Source: [Actinomadura] parvosata subsp. kistnae
Lineage (GTDB): Bacteria > Actinomycetota > Actinomycetes > Streptosporangiales > Streptosporangiaceae
Direction of reading: 5' to 3'
Length of the DNA: 64,000 nt
Assembly (NCBI RefSeq): GCF_900323885.1
Contig: NZ_OOHJ01000018.1
Location: 1,289,001-1,353,000 of the forward strand
Shown: positions 1 to 9,288 of the stretch, piece after piece
Position numbering within the stretch: the first letter of the stretch is position 1
Layout of the letters: every line of letters begins with the position of its first letter
Notes under the pieces: generated by a model
The model's input: the letters and a program-made list of their open reading frames with translations, nothing else
What the model was told of the DNA's origin: nothing
Databases searched by the model: none
Translations under genes and position numbers: made by a program

Positions 1-1104
1 TTCACCGGGCTGGACGGTGAGTGACACGTCGTGCAGCACGTCGTGGCCTTCGCGGTAGGCGTAGCGGACTCCGGTGGCCTCCAGCAGCTCGCCCGCGGGC
101 CGGTCAGTGGTGACCTCGCGATCGTCGGAGACGTTGGCGACGCCGAGGAGGCGCGCCATGGAGGCGCCGCCGACCTGCAGCTCGTCCACCCACATGAGGA
201 ACCGGTCGAGCGGGTCGATGAGCTGCTGCGCGTACAGGACGGCGGCGACGACCTGCGCCAACGACACCCATGACTCGATGTAGAACAGGCCGCCGACCAG
301 CAGGGCGGCCACGACGGGGATGACGTAGCCGAGCTCGACGGCGGGGTACCAGGTGGTGCGCAGGCGCAGCGTGTAGCGTTCGGCCGCGTACGAGCGGGCG
401 ATGTCGCCGTCGGTGCGGGCCCGGCGCCGCTCGCGCAGGCCCAGTGCCTCGACGGCTCTGGCGCCTTCGACGGTTTCTGCGAGCCCTTCGGTGACGTCGG
501 CGTAGGCGGCGTTCTCGCGCAGGTAGCCGTCGCGGGCGCGGCGGAGGTACCAGCGGGTGGCGATCCACAGCACCGGCCCGGCGAGCAGCATGGGCAGCAT
601 GAGGAGGGGGCTGACCAGCAGCAGCGCGCCGATGGTGATCACGAAGGTGACCATGGCGATCAGCGTCTCGGGCACGGCGTGCCGCACGGTGCGCGACAGG
701 GAGTCGACGTCGCGGGAGGTGCGGGTGATGAGGTCGCCGGAGCCGGCGCGTTCGACGGTGGACAGGGGCAGGCCGAGCACCTGGCCGACGAACTCCTCGC
801 GCAGCTCGGCCAGCACCTTCTCGCCGAGCCTGGCGGAGGCCAGCACCGCGTACCGGACGAGCAGGCCCTGGAGGAGCAGGAAGGCGGCGATGGCGGCGGA
901 CACGACGGCGACGTTGACGTCGGCGCCGTGCTGGAGCCGCTCGACCAGCCCGCCGAGCTGCCACGGGACGAGCAGGCCCGCGACGGCGGCCAGGCCGTGC
1001 AGGGTGAGGGCGAGCGCGAGGGGGCGCGGGTACTTCAGGGTGAGCCGCCTGGCGTAGGCGCGCACCTGACGCCGATCGGCGATCGGCAGGATCTCCCGAG
1101 CCAT
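1..1104 (-). CDS. ABC exporter half-transporter (TMD-NBD), 3' end cut by window
   Basis: This is the membrane part and the beginning of the nucleotide-binding domain of an ABC exporter. From the ATG at 1104 the frame stays open to base 1, giving 368 codons. The N-terminal half contains a type I exporter membrane domain with several long hydrophobic segments. It is followed by the start of the NBD (A-loop-like GVRYAYREG, then HDVSLTVQPGE), so the window ends just before Walker A. The neighbouring gene upstream on the same strand (1258-2946) encodes a second TMD-NBD protein with a damaged ATP site, so the two probably form a heterodimeric exporter in which this subunit would carry the competent site; its Walker motifs are outside the window, so that is inference. 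The start has GGGAGGGCTG just upstream and lies at the end of a 38-39 bp tandem repeat. Substrate unknown. Confidence 0.9.
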   Translation of the reverse strand, partial: MAREILPIADRRQVRAYARRLTLKYPRPLALALTLHGLAAVAGLLVPWQLGGLVERLQHGADVNVAVVSAAIAAFLLLQGLLVRYAVLASARLGEKVLAELREEFVGQVLGLPLSTVERAGSGDLITRTSRDVDSLSRTVRHAVPETLIAMVTFVITIGALLLVSPLLMLPMLLAGPVLWIATRWYLRRARDGYLRENAAYADVTEGLAETVEGARAVEALGLRERRRARTDGDIARSYAAERYTLRLRTTWYPAVELGYVIPVVAALLVGGLFYIESWVSLAQVVAAVLYAQQLIDPLDRFLMWVDELQVGGASMARLLGVANVSDDREVTTDRPAGELLEATGVRYAYREGHDVLHDVSLTVQPGE

Positions 1105-1260
1105 CAGCCCTCCCGAACTGGAGAAAGGGCCGGACGAGTCATCAGTCCTCCCCGAGTGGAGATAGGGCCGGACGGGTCATCAGTCCTCCCCGGCTGGAGA
1201 ACAGGGCCGAACGGGTCATCAGTCCTCCCCGACTGGAGAACAGGGCCGGACGGGTCATCA
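1102..1260 (-). repeat. Tandem 38-39 bp repeat duplicating the stop/SD/start junction of two ABC genes
   Basis: Four consecutive units begin at 1102, 1140, 1178 and 1217, and the start of a fifth lies at 1256 (spacings 38, 38, 39, 39). On the minus strand each unit reads GGGAGG(A/G)CTGATG followed by a GC-rich tail, so each carries a Shine-Dalgarno sequence, a TGA and an overlapping ATG. The upstream ABC gene ends in the first-transcribed copy and the downstream gene starts in the last. The mix of 38 and 39 bp changes the frame between copies. The likely origin is slippage at an original TGATG overlap, turning a coupled junction into a spacer of about 150 bp. Confidence 0.85.
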
Positions 1261-2946
1261 GTCCTCCCCGCGGGTCACGGTCGCGGCGTAGGCGGGGGTG
1301 CCGTCGAGGAGCTGACGGTGGGTCCCCTCGGCCAGGACGCGGCCGTTCTCGACGTAGATCACGTGCTCGGCCCGGTCGAGCACGAGCGGGCTGGTGGTGC
1401 AGACCAGCGTGGTACGCCCGGAGCGGGCCTTGGCCAGGCGCTCGGCGATGCGGGCTTCGGTGTGGGCGTCGACGGCGCTGGTGGGCTCGACCAGGATGAG
1501 CACTTCGGGGTCGGTGAGCAGCGCCCTGGCCAGCCGCAGCCGCTGCTGCTGCCCGCCGGAGAACTCGCGCCCGGCCTCGGCCACCTGCGCGTCGAGCCCG
1601 TCGGGCAGGGCTTCGACGATGTCGGTGGCGCAGGCGGCGTCGAGGGCTTCGCGGATCTGCGCGTCGGTGGCGGCGCCGCGCACGTCGAGCTCGTCGCGCA
1701 GGCGGCCGTTGAACAGGCGGGCGTCGTTGTCGGCGACGAGGATGCGGGAGCGGACCTGCGAAAGCGGCAGCGTGCGCAGCTCCGCGGGGCCGAAGGTGAC
1801 GTCGCCTTCGGCGTAGCGGCCGAGCCGGTCGGCGATGGCGATGGCGTCGCCGGGGACGCTGGTGGCCAGGGCGGTGAGGGTGCCGGGTTGGAGCGTGACA
1901 CCGCTGTAAGAGTCGCGCAGCACGCCGCCTTCGCTGGTGCCGGTGCCGCCGGTGATGTCGGGGTCGATGGACAGGATCCTGATCACCCGGCCGGCGGCGA
2001 CGTGGCCTTTGGTGAGCTTGTCGGCGGCCTCGGTGAGGGTGCGCATGGGGCCGATGAGGAACACGGCGTACAGGTAGAAGGCGACGAGCTGGCCGGTGGG
2101 GATGTCGCCGGCGACGGCGAAGGAGGCGCCGATGCCGGTGACGATGGCGATGAGCAGGCCGGGCAGCACGATCTGGGCGCCTTCGAGCACCGATTCGACG
2201 CGGGCGACGCGGACGCCGGCGTGGCGTACGCGCTGGGACTCGTCGCGGTAGCGGGCGGCGAAGACCTGCTCGCCGCCGATGCCGCGCAGCACGCGCAGGC
2301 CGGCGACGATGTCGGCGGCGCGGGTGGACAGCTCGCCGGACAGCTCCCGCTGCCGGCGCTGCCGGTCGTGCAGGGGACGCAGGAGCGGCCCGACGGCGAC
2401 GGCCATGAGCGGCACGCCGAACAGGACGAGCAGCCCGAGCGGCAGCGAGGTGGAGATGAGGATCACGGTGACGGCGACGATGGCCACGATGGAGCCGACG
2501 CCGCGCAGCAGGATGTCCATGGAGCTGCCGATGTGGGCGATGTCGGAGTTGCCGACGCTGACGACCTCGCCGGTGGACAGCCGTTTCGGCAGGGTGGCGC
2601 CGAGGCGGGCGGCCTGCCTGGAGGTGAGCTGAACGGTGCGGTAGGCGGCGGCCAGCCAGTTGAAGACGGCCATGCGGTGCCGCATGATGCCGGTGAACGC
2701 CTGCAGCAGCCCGAGCGCGAGCAGCGCCGCCGACCACGTCAGCAGGGAGCCGGTGTTCTTGGCGGTGACGGCCTCGATGCCCTTCCCGAGCACGGCCGGC
2801 ATGAGGGCCTGCACCAGCCACCACAGGGTGGCGTAGGCGATGCCCGCGAGCAGCGGCACGGCCTGACGCCGCGCGTTCCACCACAAATAACGCAGCGGGC
2901 TGCGGAGGTCGGGCACGCCGGGATCGGCTTCAGGAAGGGAGCGCAT
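1258..2946 (-). CDS. ABC exporter half-transporter with degenerate ATP site
   Basis: The 562-residue protein has an N-terminal type I ABC exporter membrane domain (about residues 30-320, with EVVSVGNSDIAHIGSSMD in a cytoplasmic loop) and a C-terminal NBD. The signature motif is intact (EFSGGQQQRLRLARAL). Walker A is not recognisable: the expected GxxGxGK(S/T) is replaced by a stretch containing TSVPGDAIAIADR. Walker B reads LILVEPTSAVD, so the Asp is replaced by Val while the catalytic Glu remains. The H-loop His is replaced in VCTTSPLVLD. Heterodimeric ABC exporters often have one degenerate site, but loss of Walker A itself is more extreme than usual. Start ATG at 2946; narK ends about 50 bp upstream on the same strand. 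Confidence 0.9.
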   Translation of the reverse strand: MRSLPEADPGVPDLRSPLRYLWWNARRQAVPLLAGIAYATLWWLVQALMPAVLGKGIEAVTAKNTGSLLTWSAALLALGLLQAFTGIMRHRMAVFNWLAAAYRTVQLTSRQAARLGATLPKRLSTGEVVSVGNSDIAHIGSSMDILLRGVGSIVAIVAVTVILISTSLPLGLLVLFGVPLMAVAVGPLLRPLHDRQRRQRELSGELSTRAADIVAGLRVLRGIGGEQVFAARYRDESQRVRHAGVRVARVESVLEGAQIVLPGLLIAIVTGIGASFAVAGDIPTGQLVAFYLYAVFLIGPMRTLTEAADKLTKGHVAAGRVIRILSIDPDITGGTGTSEGGVLRDSYSGVTLQPGTLTALATSVPGDAIAIADRLGRYAEGDVTFGPAELRTLPLSQVRSRILVADNDARLFNGRLRDELDVRGAATDAQIREALDAACATDIVEALPDGLDAQVAEAGREFSGGQQQRLRLARALLTDPEVLILVEPTSAVDAHTEARIAERLAKARSGRTTLVCTTSPLVLDRAEHVIYVENGRVLAEGTHRQLLDGTPAYAATVTRGED

Positions 2947-2994
2947 AGCCTGACAACCTTGACAGTCACCCCGGCACCCGGCAAACCATTTTCG

Positions 2995-4158
2995 TCACCG
3001 CGCGAACGCCCGCAGGGTGTGGACCAGGGCCACCGCCGCCGTGACGGCCAGCAGGACGTAGCCGACGGTGTACGCGCCCGTGGCGGCGTACACGACGCCC
3101 ATGACGAGCGGCGGGAAGTAGCCGCCGAGCCCTCCGGCGGCGCCGACGAGCCCGGTCACGGTGCCGACCCTGGACGCCTCCACGACCTGCGCCACCAGCG
3201 CGAACACGCCGCCGGTGCCAAGCCCGAGGAAGAACGCCATGAGCACGAAGCTGAGCCCGGCGGGCACCTCGGCGGGCGGTTTCAGCGCCAGCACGAGCGC
3301 CATGACCGCGGTCCCGGCGAACGAGACGGCCAGCACCTTGACGGGCCCGATCCGGTCGGCGACGGTCCCGCCGAGCGGCCTGGACAGCACGGCCGCGATC
3401 GAGAACCCGGCGGTGCGCAGCCCGGCGTCGGTCTGGGCGAAGTGGTAGACGCTCTGCAGCAGGGTCGGCAGGTAGGTGGAGAACGCCACGAACCCGCCGA
3501 AGGCGACCGCGTACAGGAACGCGCACTGCCAGGTGGCCCTGATCTTCAGCGCCTCCCGCATGCGGGGCAGCGCGGAGCCGGTGGCGGGCGACCAGCGGGG
3601 CGAGTCGCGGCTGCCGCCCAGCATGACGACGCCCATCAGCGCGAGCACGGCCGCGATGAGCAGGTGCGCCCCGGCCCGGCCGAGCTCCTCGACGAGGCGC
3701 GGGGTGAAGAACGCCGACAGCGCCGTGCCGCCCATGCCCGCCCCGAACACGCCGGTGGCGAACCCGCGGCGCTCGGGGTCGTACCAGGCGTTGACGAACG
3801 GGATGCCGATGGCGAACGACGTGCCGGGGATGCCGAGCAGGAACCCCCAGAACAGCAGCCAGCCGTACGAGCCGGACCAGCCGACGAACAGGACCGGCAC
3901 GATCGAGACGAAGCAGATGATCGCGAACATGCGCCGCCCGCCGAGCCGGTCGGCCAGCATGCCGATCGGGATGCGGCCGAGCGAGCCGACCAGCACGGGG
4001 ATCGCGACCAGCAGCGAGGTCTGCGTCGGCGACAGGTGCAGCATCCTGCTGTAGCTCCCGGACAGAGGCCCGATGAGGTTCCACGCCCAGAACGTCACCG
4101 CGAACGCCGCGGTGGCCAGAGCCAAGTTCCGCACCTGACCTTTACGAAGCTCAGACAT
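2995..4158 (-). CDS. narK: Nitrate/nitrite transporter NarK (MFS)
   Basis: This 387-residue MFS protein has about 12 hydrophobic segments and belongs to the NarK/NNP family, which imports nitrate or exchanges nitrate and nitrite. Evidence: the N-terminal FWAWNLIGPLS, the loop LGRIPIGMLADRLGGRR, which matches the conserved loop 2-3 of nitrate porters, and its position directly divergent from narG. The start at 4158 (ATG, MSELRKGQ) is chosen because the family begins a few residues before the first membrane helix; open sequence upstream is antisense to narGH. Only a weak AGGGTGT precedes the ATG. narK and narG start codons are 45 bp apart, so both promoters must overlap in that gap or the genes are partly leaderless. 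Confidence 0.93.
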   Translation of the reverse strand: MSELRKGQVRNLALATAAFAVTFWAWNLIGPLSGSYSRMLHLSPTQTSLLVAIPVLVGSLGRIPIGMLADRLGGRRMFAIICFVSIVPVLFVGWSGSYGWLLFWGFLLGIPGTSFAIGIPFVNAWYDPERRGFATGVFGAGMGGTALSAFFTPRLVEELGRAGAHLLIAAVLALMGVVMLGGSRDSPRWSPATGSALPRMREALKIRATWQCAFLYAVAFGGFVAFSTYLPTLLQSVYHFAQTDAGLRTAGFSIAAVLSRPLGGTVADRIGPVKVLAVSFAGTAVMALVLALKPPAEVPAGLSFVLMAFFLGLGTGGVFALVAQVVEASRVGTVTGLVGAAGGLGGYFPPLVMGVVYAATGAYTVGYVLLAVTAAVALVHTLRAFAR

Positions 4159-4203
4159 ACACCCTGTGTAACAGAGAGTCACTTTCTGTGATGAAGTGGG
4201 GGT
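4159..4203. promoter_or_regulatory. Divergent narK/narG promoter region with a small inverted repeat
   Basis: This 45-bp gap is the only non-coding DNA between narK and narG. It contains TCAC-TTTCT-GTGA (4179-4191), a short symmetric element placed where it could serve both genes. I cannot assign it to a known regulator; it has the opposite polarity to a CRP/FNR site (TGTGA-N6-TCACA). No clear -10/-35 pair is visible. Confidence 0.35.
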
Positions 4204-7200
4204 ATGAGCGCCGAGGAGATCCTGCTGAAGACCGGCCGCTTCCTGCGCCGGTCCACCACCAGCGGTGACCTGCGCACCCTCTTCCTGAAAGGCGGCACCG
4301 AGGGCGACGCCTTCTACCGCGACCGGTGGAGCCACGACAAGGTGGTCAGGTCCACGCACGGCGTGAACTGCACGGGCTCGTGCTCGTGGAAGGTGTACGT
4401 CAAGGACGGCATCATCACGTGGGAGACGCAGGAGACCGACTATCCGAGCGTCGGCCCCGACCGGCCGGAGTACGAGCCGCGCGGCTGCCCGCGCGGCGCC
4501 GCCTTCTCCTGGTACACCTACTCGCCGACGCGGGTCAGGTATCCGTACGCGAGGGGCGTCCTGGTCGAGATGTACGCCGAGGCGAAGCAGCGCCTGGGTG
4601 ATGCGGTGGCCGCCTGGGCCGATGTCACGACAAATCCGGAGAAGCGGGAAAAATACCAGCAAGCCCGGGGTCGGGGTGGGCTCGTCCGGGTCTCCTGGGA
4701 GCTGGCGACCGAGATGATCGCCGCCGCGCACGTCCACACCATCAAGACCTACGGCCCCGACCGGATCGCCGGCTTCTCCCCCATCCCCGCCATGTCGATG
4801 GTCTCCCACGCCACCGGCGCCCGCTTCGTGTCGCTGATCGGCGGCGCGATGCTCTCCTTCTACGACTGGTACGCCGACCTGCCGGTGGCCTCCCCCCAGG
4901 TGTTCGGCGACCAGACCGACGTGCCGGAGTCGGCCGACTGGTGGGACGCGGCGTACCTGATGATGTGGGGCTCGAACGTGCCGGTCACGCGCACCCCCGA
5001 CGCCCACTGGATGGCCGAGGCGCGTTACCGGGGACAGAAGGTCGTGGTGGTCTCGCCGGACTACAACGACGCGGCGAAGTTCGCCGACGAGTTCCTCTCG
5101 GTGCGGCCGGGCACCGACGGGGCGCTGGCCATGGCGATGGGGCACGTGATCCTGCGCGAGTTCTTCGCCGACCGCGAGACGCCGTACTTCACGGACTACG
5201 TCAAGCGGTTCACGGACCTGCCGTTCCTCGTCACGCTGGAGCGGCGCGGCGAGGCGTACGTGCCGGGCCGGTTCCTGACCGCGCAGGACCTCGGCTCGCA
5301 GGAGGAGGCGGCCGGGTGGAAGACAGTGCTGCTGTCGGAGGCCGGCGAGCCGGTGGTGCCGAACGGCTCGGCGGGTTTCCGCTGGACGGACTCCGGGGTG
5401 GGCCGCTGGAACCTGAACCTGGACACGTCCCCGAAGCTCACCCTGCGCGGCGGCGAGGAGGCGCGGGTCCTGCTGCCCCGCTTCGACGGCGGCGGGTCCG
5501 TGGCCAGGAGCGTCCCGACCCGGCAGGTGGCCGGCCGCACGGTCACCACCGTCTACGACCTGCTGCTGGCCCAGTACGGCGTGGGCAGCGCCTACGACGA
5601 CCCCGCCGAGCCGTGCACGCCCGCCTGGCAGGAGCCGATCACGGGCGTCCCTGCCGACCGGGTCGTCAAGATCGCCAGGGAGTTCGCCAGGACGGCGGAG
5701 GAGACCCGGGGCCGCTGCATGATCATCATGGGTGCGGGCACCACCCAGTGGTTCCACGGCGACACGATCTACCGCGCGTTCCTGTCGCTGCTGCTCCTGA
5801 CGGGCTGCCAGGGCCGCAACGGCGGCGGCTGGGCGCACTACGTGGGCCAGGAGAAGTGCCGCCCGCTGGCCGGCTGGCAGCTCATGGCGGGCGCCCTCGA
5901 CTGGGCCAGGCCGCCCCGGCAGGTGCCGGGCACCGTGTTCTGGTACCTGCACACCGACCAGTGGCGCTACGACCACTTCGACGCCGCGGAGCTGGCCAGC
6001 CCGCTGGCCAGGGGCGACTTCCGCGGCCGGCACCCGGCGGACCTGGTGGCGGAGTCGGTGCGCAACGGCTGGATGCCGATGGCCCCGGCCTTCGACCGCA
6101 ACCCGCTCGACCTGGGCGACGCGGAGGATCCGGTCGCCCACACGCGGGCCGAGCTGGCGGCGGGCCGGCTCAGGCTCGCCGCGGAGGATCCGGACGACCC
6201 GCGCAACTGGCCCCGCGTCCTCACCCTCTGGCGCTCGAACCTGCTCGGCTCCTCCGCCAAGGGCAACGAGTACTTCCTGCACCACCTCCTCGGCGCGCGG
6301 TCGAACCTGCAGAGCCCCGCCCCGGCCGCCCCCAAGGGCAAGCTCGACCTGCTGGTCACCCTCGACTTCCGGATGACCAGCTCCACCGTCTTCTCCGACG
6401 TCGTGCTGCCCGCCGCCACCTGGTACGAGAAGCACGACCTCAACTCCACCGACATGCACCCGTTCGTGCACGCCTTCAACCCGGCCATCAACCCGCCCTG
6501 GGAGACGAGGACCGACTTCGCCGCCTTCCACGCCATCGCCCGCACGTTCAGCGACCTCGCGAAGAACCATCTCGGCGTCCGCAGGGACGTCGTGGCGGTG
6601 GCGCACCAGCACGACACGCCCACCGAGCTGGGCGGCCGCACCGGCTTCTGCCTCAAGGTGGTGGAGCGTGACTACGGCGCCACGGCCGAGAAACTGGCCG
6701 CGCTCGGGCCTTTGACGGAGAAGCTGGGCATCCCGGTCAAGGGCGTGACGTTCCTGCCCGACGAGGAGGTCACCTGGCTGGGCCAGCGCTGCGGCCTGGT
6801 GCCGCGCGGCGTCGCCAAGGGCAGGCCGGAGCTGGACACCGCGGCCAAGGCGTGCGAGACGATCCTCGCCCTGTCGGGCGTGAGCAACGGCAGGCTGGCC
6901 GCGCAGGGCTTCCGCCAGCTCGCCGAGCGGACGGGCGCGAGCTTCGACGGCATCGCCCACGAGGACCACCGCATCGTCTTCGGCGACACGCAGGCCAGGC
7001 CGGTACACGTCGCGGCCAGCCCGGAGTGGTCGGGCAAGGAGTCGCACCACCGCCGCTACTCGCCGTTCACGATCAACGTCGAGCACGGCAAGCCCTGGCA
7101 CACGCTGACCGGCCGCATGCACTTCTTCCTCGACCACGACTGGATCCGCGAGTACGGCGAGGCGCTGCCGATCTACCGCCCGCCGCTGGACCTGGCCGCG

Positions 7201-7668
7201 TTGTACGGCGAGAGCGGCACTCTGCGTTACCTCACCCCGCACAGCAAGTGGTCGATCCACTCGGAGTATCAGGACAACCTGCTGATGCTCTCGCTCTCGC
7301 GCGGCGGCCCCACGATCTGGATCTCCGTCGAGGACGCCGCCGACCTCGGCATCGCCGACAACGACTGGGTGGAGGCGGTCAACCGCAACGGCGTCGTGGT
7401 CGCCCGGGCCATCGTCTCCCACCGCATGCCGAAGGGCACCGTGTACATGTACCACGCCCAGGACCGCCTCATCGACGTGCCGAAGTCGGAGGCGACGGGC
7501 CGCCGCGGCGGCATCCACAACGCCCTGACCAGAGTGCTCATCAAGCCCACGCACCTGATCGGGGGGCACGCCCAGCTCTCGTACGGCTTCAACTACCTCG
7601 GCCCCACCGGCAACCAGCGCGACGAGATCACCGCCATCCGGCGCCGGTCACAGGAGGTGCGCTACTGA
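4204..7668 (+). CDS. narG: Respiratory nitrate reductase alpha subunit NarG
   Basis: NarG is the molybdo-bis(guanine dinucleotide) catalytic subunit that reduces nitrate to nitrite on the cytoplasmic face of the NarGHI complex. The FS0 [4Fe-4S] ligands are present: H52, C56, C60 (THGVNCTGSC) and C95 (EPRGCPRG). The molybdenum-binding region YDWYADLP is near residue 221, followed by QTDVPESADWW and the strongly conserved WGSNVPVTRTPDAH. The C-terminal molybdopterin-binding domain ends in the typical GFNYLGPTGNQRDE. At 1154 residues it is somewhat shorter than the usual 1230-1250, with no missing core motif seen. The start ATG has GTGGGGG just upstream. It overlaps narH by TGATG, so translation is coupled. 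Confidence 0.98.
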   Translation: MSAEEILLKTGRFLRRSTTSGDLRTLFLKGGTEGDAFYRDRWSHDKVVRSTHGVNCTGSCSWKVYVKDGIITWETQETDYPSVGPDRPEYEPRGCPRGAAFSWYTYSPTRVRYPYARGVLVEMYAEAKQRLGDAVAAWADVTTNPEKREKYQQARGRGGLVRVSWELATEMIAAAHVHTIKTYGPDRIAGFSPIPAMSMVSHATGARFVSLIGGAMLSFYDWYADLPVASPQVFGDQTDVPESADWWDAAYLMMWGSNVPVTRTPDAHWMAEARYRGQKVVVVSPDYNDAAKFADEFLSVRPGTDGALAMAMGHVILREFFADRETPYFTDYVKRFTDLPFLVTLERRGEAYVPGRFLTAQDLGSQEEAAGWKTVLLSEAGEPVVPNGSAGFRWTDSGVGRWNLNLDTSPKLTLRGGEEARVLLPRFDGGGSVARSVPTRQVAGRTVTTVYDLLLAQYGVGSAYDDPAEPCTPAWQEPITGVPADRVVKIAREFARTAEETRGRCMIIMGAGTTQWFHGDTIYRAFLSLLLLTGCQGRNGGGWAHYVGQEKCRPLAGWQLMAGALDWARPPRQVPGTVFWYLHTDQWRYDHFDAAELASPLARGDFRGRHPADLVAESVRNGWMPMAPAFDRNPLDLGDAEDPVAHTRAELAAGRLRLAAEDPDDPRNWPRVLTLWRSNLLGSSAKGNEYFLHHLLGARSNLQSPAPAAPKGKLDLLVTLDFRMTSSTVFSDVVLPAATWYEKHDLNSTDMHPFVHAFNPAINPPWETRTDFAAFHAIARTFSDLAKNHLGVRRDVVAVAHQHDTPTELGGRTGFCLKVVERDYGATAEKLAALGPLTEKLGIPVKGVTFLPDEEVTWLGQRCGLVPRGVAKGRPELDTAAKACETILALSGVSNGRLAAQGFRQLAERTGASFDGIAHEDHRIVFGDTQARPVHVAASPEWSGKESHHRRYSPFTINVEHGKPWHTLTGRMHFFLDHDWIREYGEALPIYRPPLDLAALYGESGTLRYLTPHSKWSIHSEYQDNLLMLSLSRGGPTIWISVEDAADLGIADNDWVEAVNRNGVVVARAIVSHRMPKGTVYMYHAQDRLIDVPKSEATGRRGGIHNALTRVLIKPTHLIGGHAQLSYGFNYLGPTGNQRDEITAIRRRSQEVRY

Positions 7669-9248
7669 TGCGACCGATGGCCCAGATCGCCATGGTGATG
7701 AACCTGGACAAGTGCATCGGCTGCCACACCTGCTCGGTCACCTGCAAGCAGACGTGGACGAACCGGCCGGGGGTCGAGTACGTCTGGTTCAACAACGTCG
7801 AGACCCGACCCGGCCAGGGCTACCCCCGGCGCTACGAGGACCAGGAGCGCTGGCGCGGCGGCTGGAAGCTGACCCGCACCGGGTTGAAGCCGCGCGCGGG
7901 CGGCCGGCTGCGCAAGCTGCTGACCATCTTCGCCAACCCGCTCATGCCCTCCATACAGGACTACTACGAGCCCTGGACCTACGACTACCAGAACCTGACC
8001 GACGCTCCCCTGTCCGATGACGTGCCCGTCGCGCCGCCCAGGTCGCTGATCAGCGGCGAGCCGGTGAAGATCGGCTGGAGCGCGAACTGGGACGACAACC
8101 TCGGCGGCGACCCGAGCCCCGACCCGGTGCTGCGCAAGGTGTCGGACCAGGTCACCCAGGCGTTCGAGCAGGCGTACATGTTCTACCTGCCGCGCATCTG
8201 CGAGCACTGCCTGAACCCGTCGTGCGTGGCCTCCTGCCCGTCCGGCGCCCTCTACAAGCGGGCCGAGGACGGCATCGTGCTCGTGGACCAGGACCGGTGC
8301 AGGGGCTGGCGCATGTGCGTGACCGGCTGCCCGTACAAGAAGGTGTACTTCAACCACAAGACCGGCAAGGCCGAGAAGTGCACGTTCTGCTACCCGCGCG
8401 TGGAGGTGGGCCTGCCGACGGTCTGCTCCGAGACGTGCGTGGGCCGCCTGCGCTACCTGGGCGTGCTGCTGTACGACGCCGACCGCGTCACGGAGGCGGC
8501 CTCCGTGCCGGACGAGCACGACCTGTACGAGGCGCAGCTCGACCTGTTCATCGACCCGCACAGCCCGGAGGCCGAGTCGGCCGGGCTGCCCGCCGACTGG
8601 CTGGAGGCGGCCCGCAGGTCGCCCGTCTACGACCTGATCAAGCGGCATCGGGTGGCGCTCCCCCTGCATCCGGAGTACCGCACGCTGCCGATGGTCTGGT
8701 ACGTGCCGCCGCTCTCCCCCGTCGTGGACGCCCTGTCCACCACCGGGCACGACGGCGAGGACGCGGGCAACCTGTTCGCCGCCATCGAGTCGCTGCGCAT
8801 CCCCGTCGGCTACCTGGCCGAGCTGTTCACGGCCGGGGACCCGGCGCCGGTGACGTTCGCGTTGCGCCGGCTGGCGGAGATGCGGTCGTACATGCGGGCC
8901 GTCAACCTCGGCGAACGGCCCCCGGAGGACCCGGAGCTGGACGCCCTGTACCGGCTGCTCGCCCTGGCCAGGTACGAGGACCGCTACGTGATCCCGACGG
9001 CGTACGGCAACGTGCCCGGCGTCGTCGAGGAGGGCGGCTGCAGCCTCGACTACGACGGCGGGCCCGGCATGCAGCAGCCGTTCGGCGAGGCGTCGGGGCG
9101 GCCGGTGCCGGTCGCGATCGAGAGCTTCCACGGGCTCAAGGAGCGGCAGACGAGCGGCGAGGTCACCCACGACCGGGTGAACCTGCTCAACTGGGACGGC
9201 CGCGGCACCCCGGCCGGCCTCTTCCCGCCCAAACGGAGGCACCCATGA
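7668..9248 (+). CDS. narH: Respiratory nitrate reductase beta subunit NarH
   Basis: NarH is the electron-transfer subunit carrying three [4Fe-4S] and one [3Fe-4S] cluster between NarI haems and NarG. The first Cys motif is CIGCHTCSVTC at residues 16-26, followed by CEHCLNPSCVASCP, CRGWRMCVTGCP and CTFCYPRVEVGLPTVC. The Trp in CRGWRMC is the classical replacement that gives NarH its [3Fe-4S] centre. The protein is 526 residues, normal for the family. The start at 7668 (MRPMAQ) is preferred over the ATG at 7677 because AGGAGG lies at 7652-7657 and the ATG overlaps the narG TGA. It is followed by narJ 40 bp downstream. Confidence 0.98.
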   Translation: MRPMAQIAMVMNLDKCIGCHTCSVTCKQTWTNRPGVEYVWFNNVETRPGQGYPRRYEDQERWRGGWKLTRTGLKPRAGGRLRKLLTIFANPLMPSIQDYYEPWTYDYQNLTDAPLSDDVPVAPPRSLISGEPVKIGWSANWDDNLGGDPSPDPVLRKVSDQVTQAFEQAYMFYLPRICEHCLNPSCVASCPSGALYKRAEDGIVLVDQDRCRGWRMCVTGCPYKKVYFNHKTGKAEKCTFCYPRVEVGLPTVCSETCVGRLRYLGVLLYDADRVTEAASVPDEHDLYEAQLDLFIDPHSPEAESAGLPADWLEAARRSPVYDLIKRHRVALPLHPEYRTLPMVWYVPPLSPVVDALSTTGHDGEDAGNLFAAIESLRIPVGYLAELFTAGDPAPVTFALRRLAEMRSYMRAVNLGERPPEDPELDALYRLLALARYEDRYVIPTAYGNVPGVVEEGGCSLDYDGGPGMQQPFGEASGRPVPVAIESFHGLKERQTSGEVTHDRVNLLNWDGRGTPAGLFPPKRRHP

Positions 9249-9288
9249 CCCACCCGAGGAGGCGGCGGGCGCCGCGTCGGAGGCGCCC

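Noticed and set aside
679..4191. A 1170-codon plus-strand open frame
   Set aside because: It is antisense to the ABC exporter and narK genes and encodes low-complexity Gly/Arg/Gln-rich peptide typical of high-GC shadow frames.
4179..4191. CRP/FNR site between narK and narG
   Set aside because: TCAC-N5-GTGA has the opposite polarity to the CRP/FNR consensus.
4159..7569. Minus-strand open frame running upstream of narK through narG
   Set aside because: It continues the narK frame upstream of its real start but is antisense to narG, without a domain.
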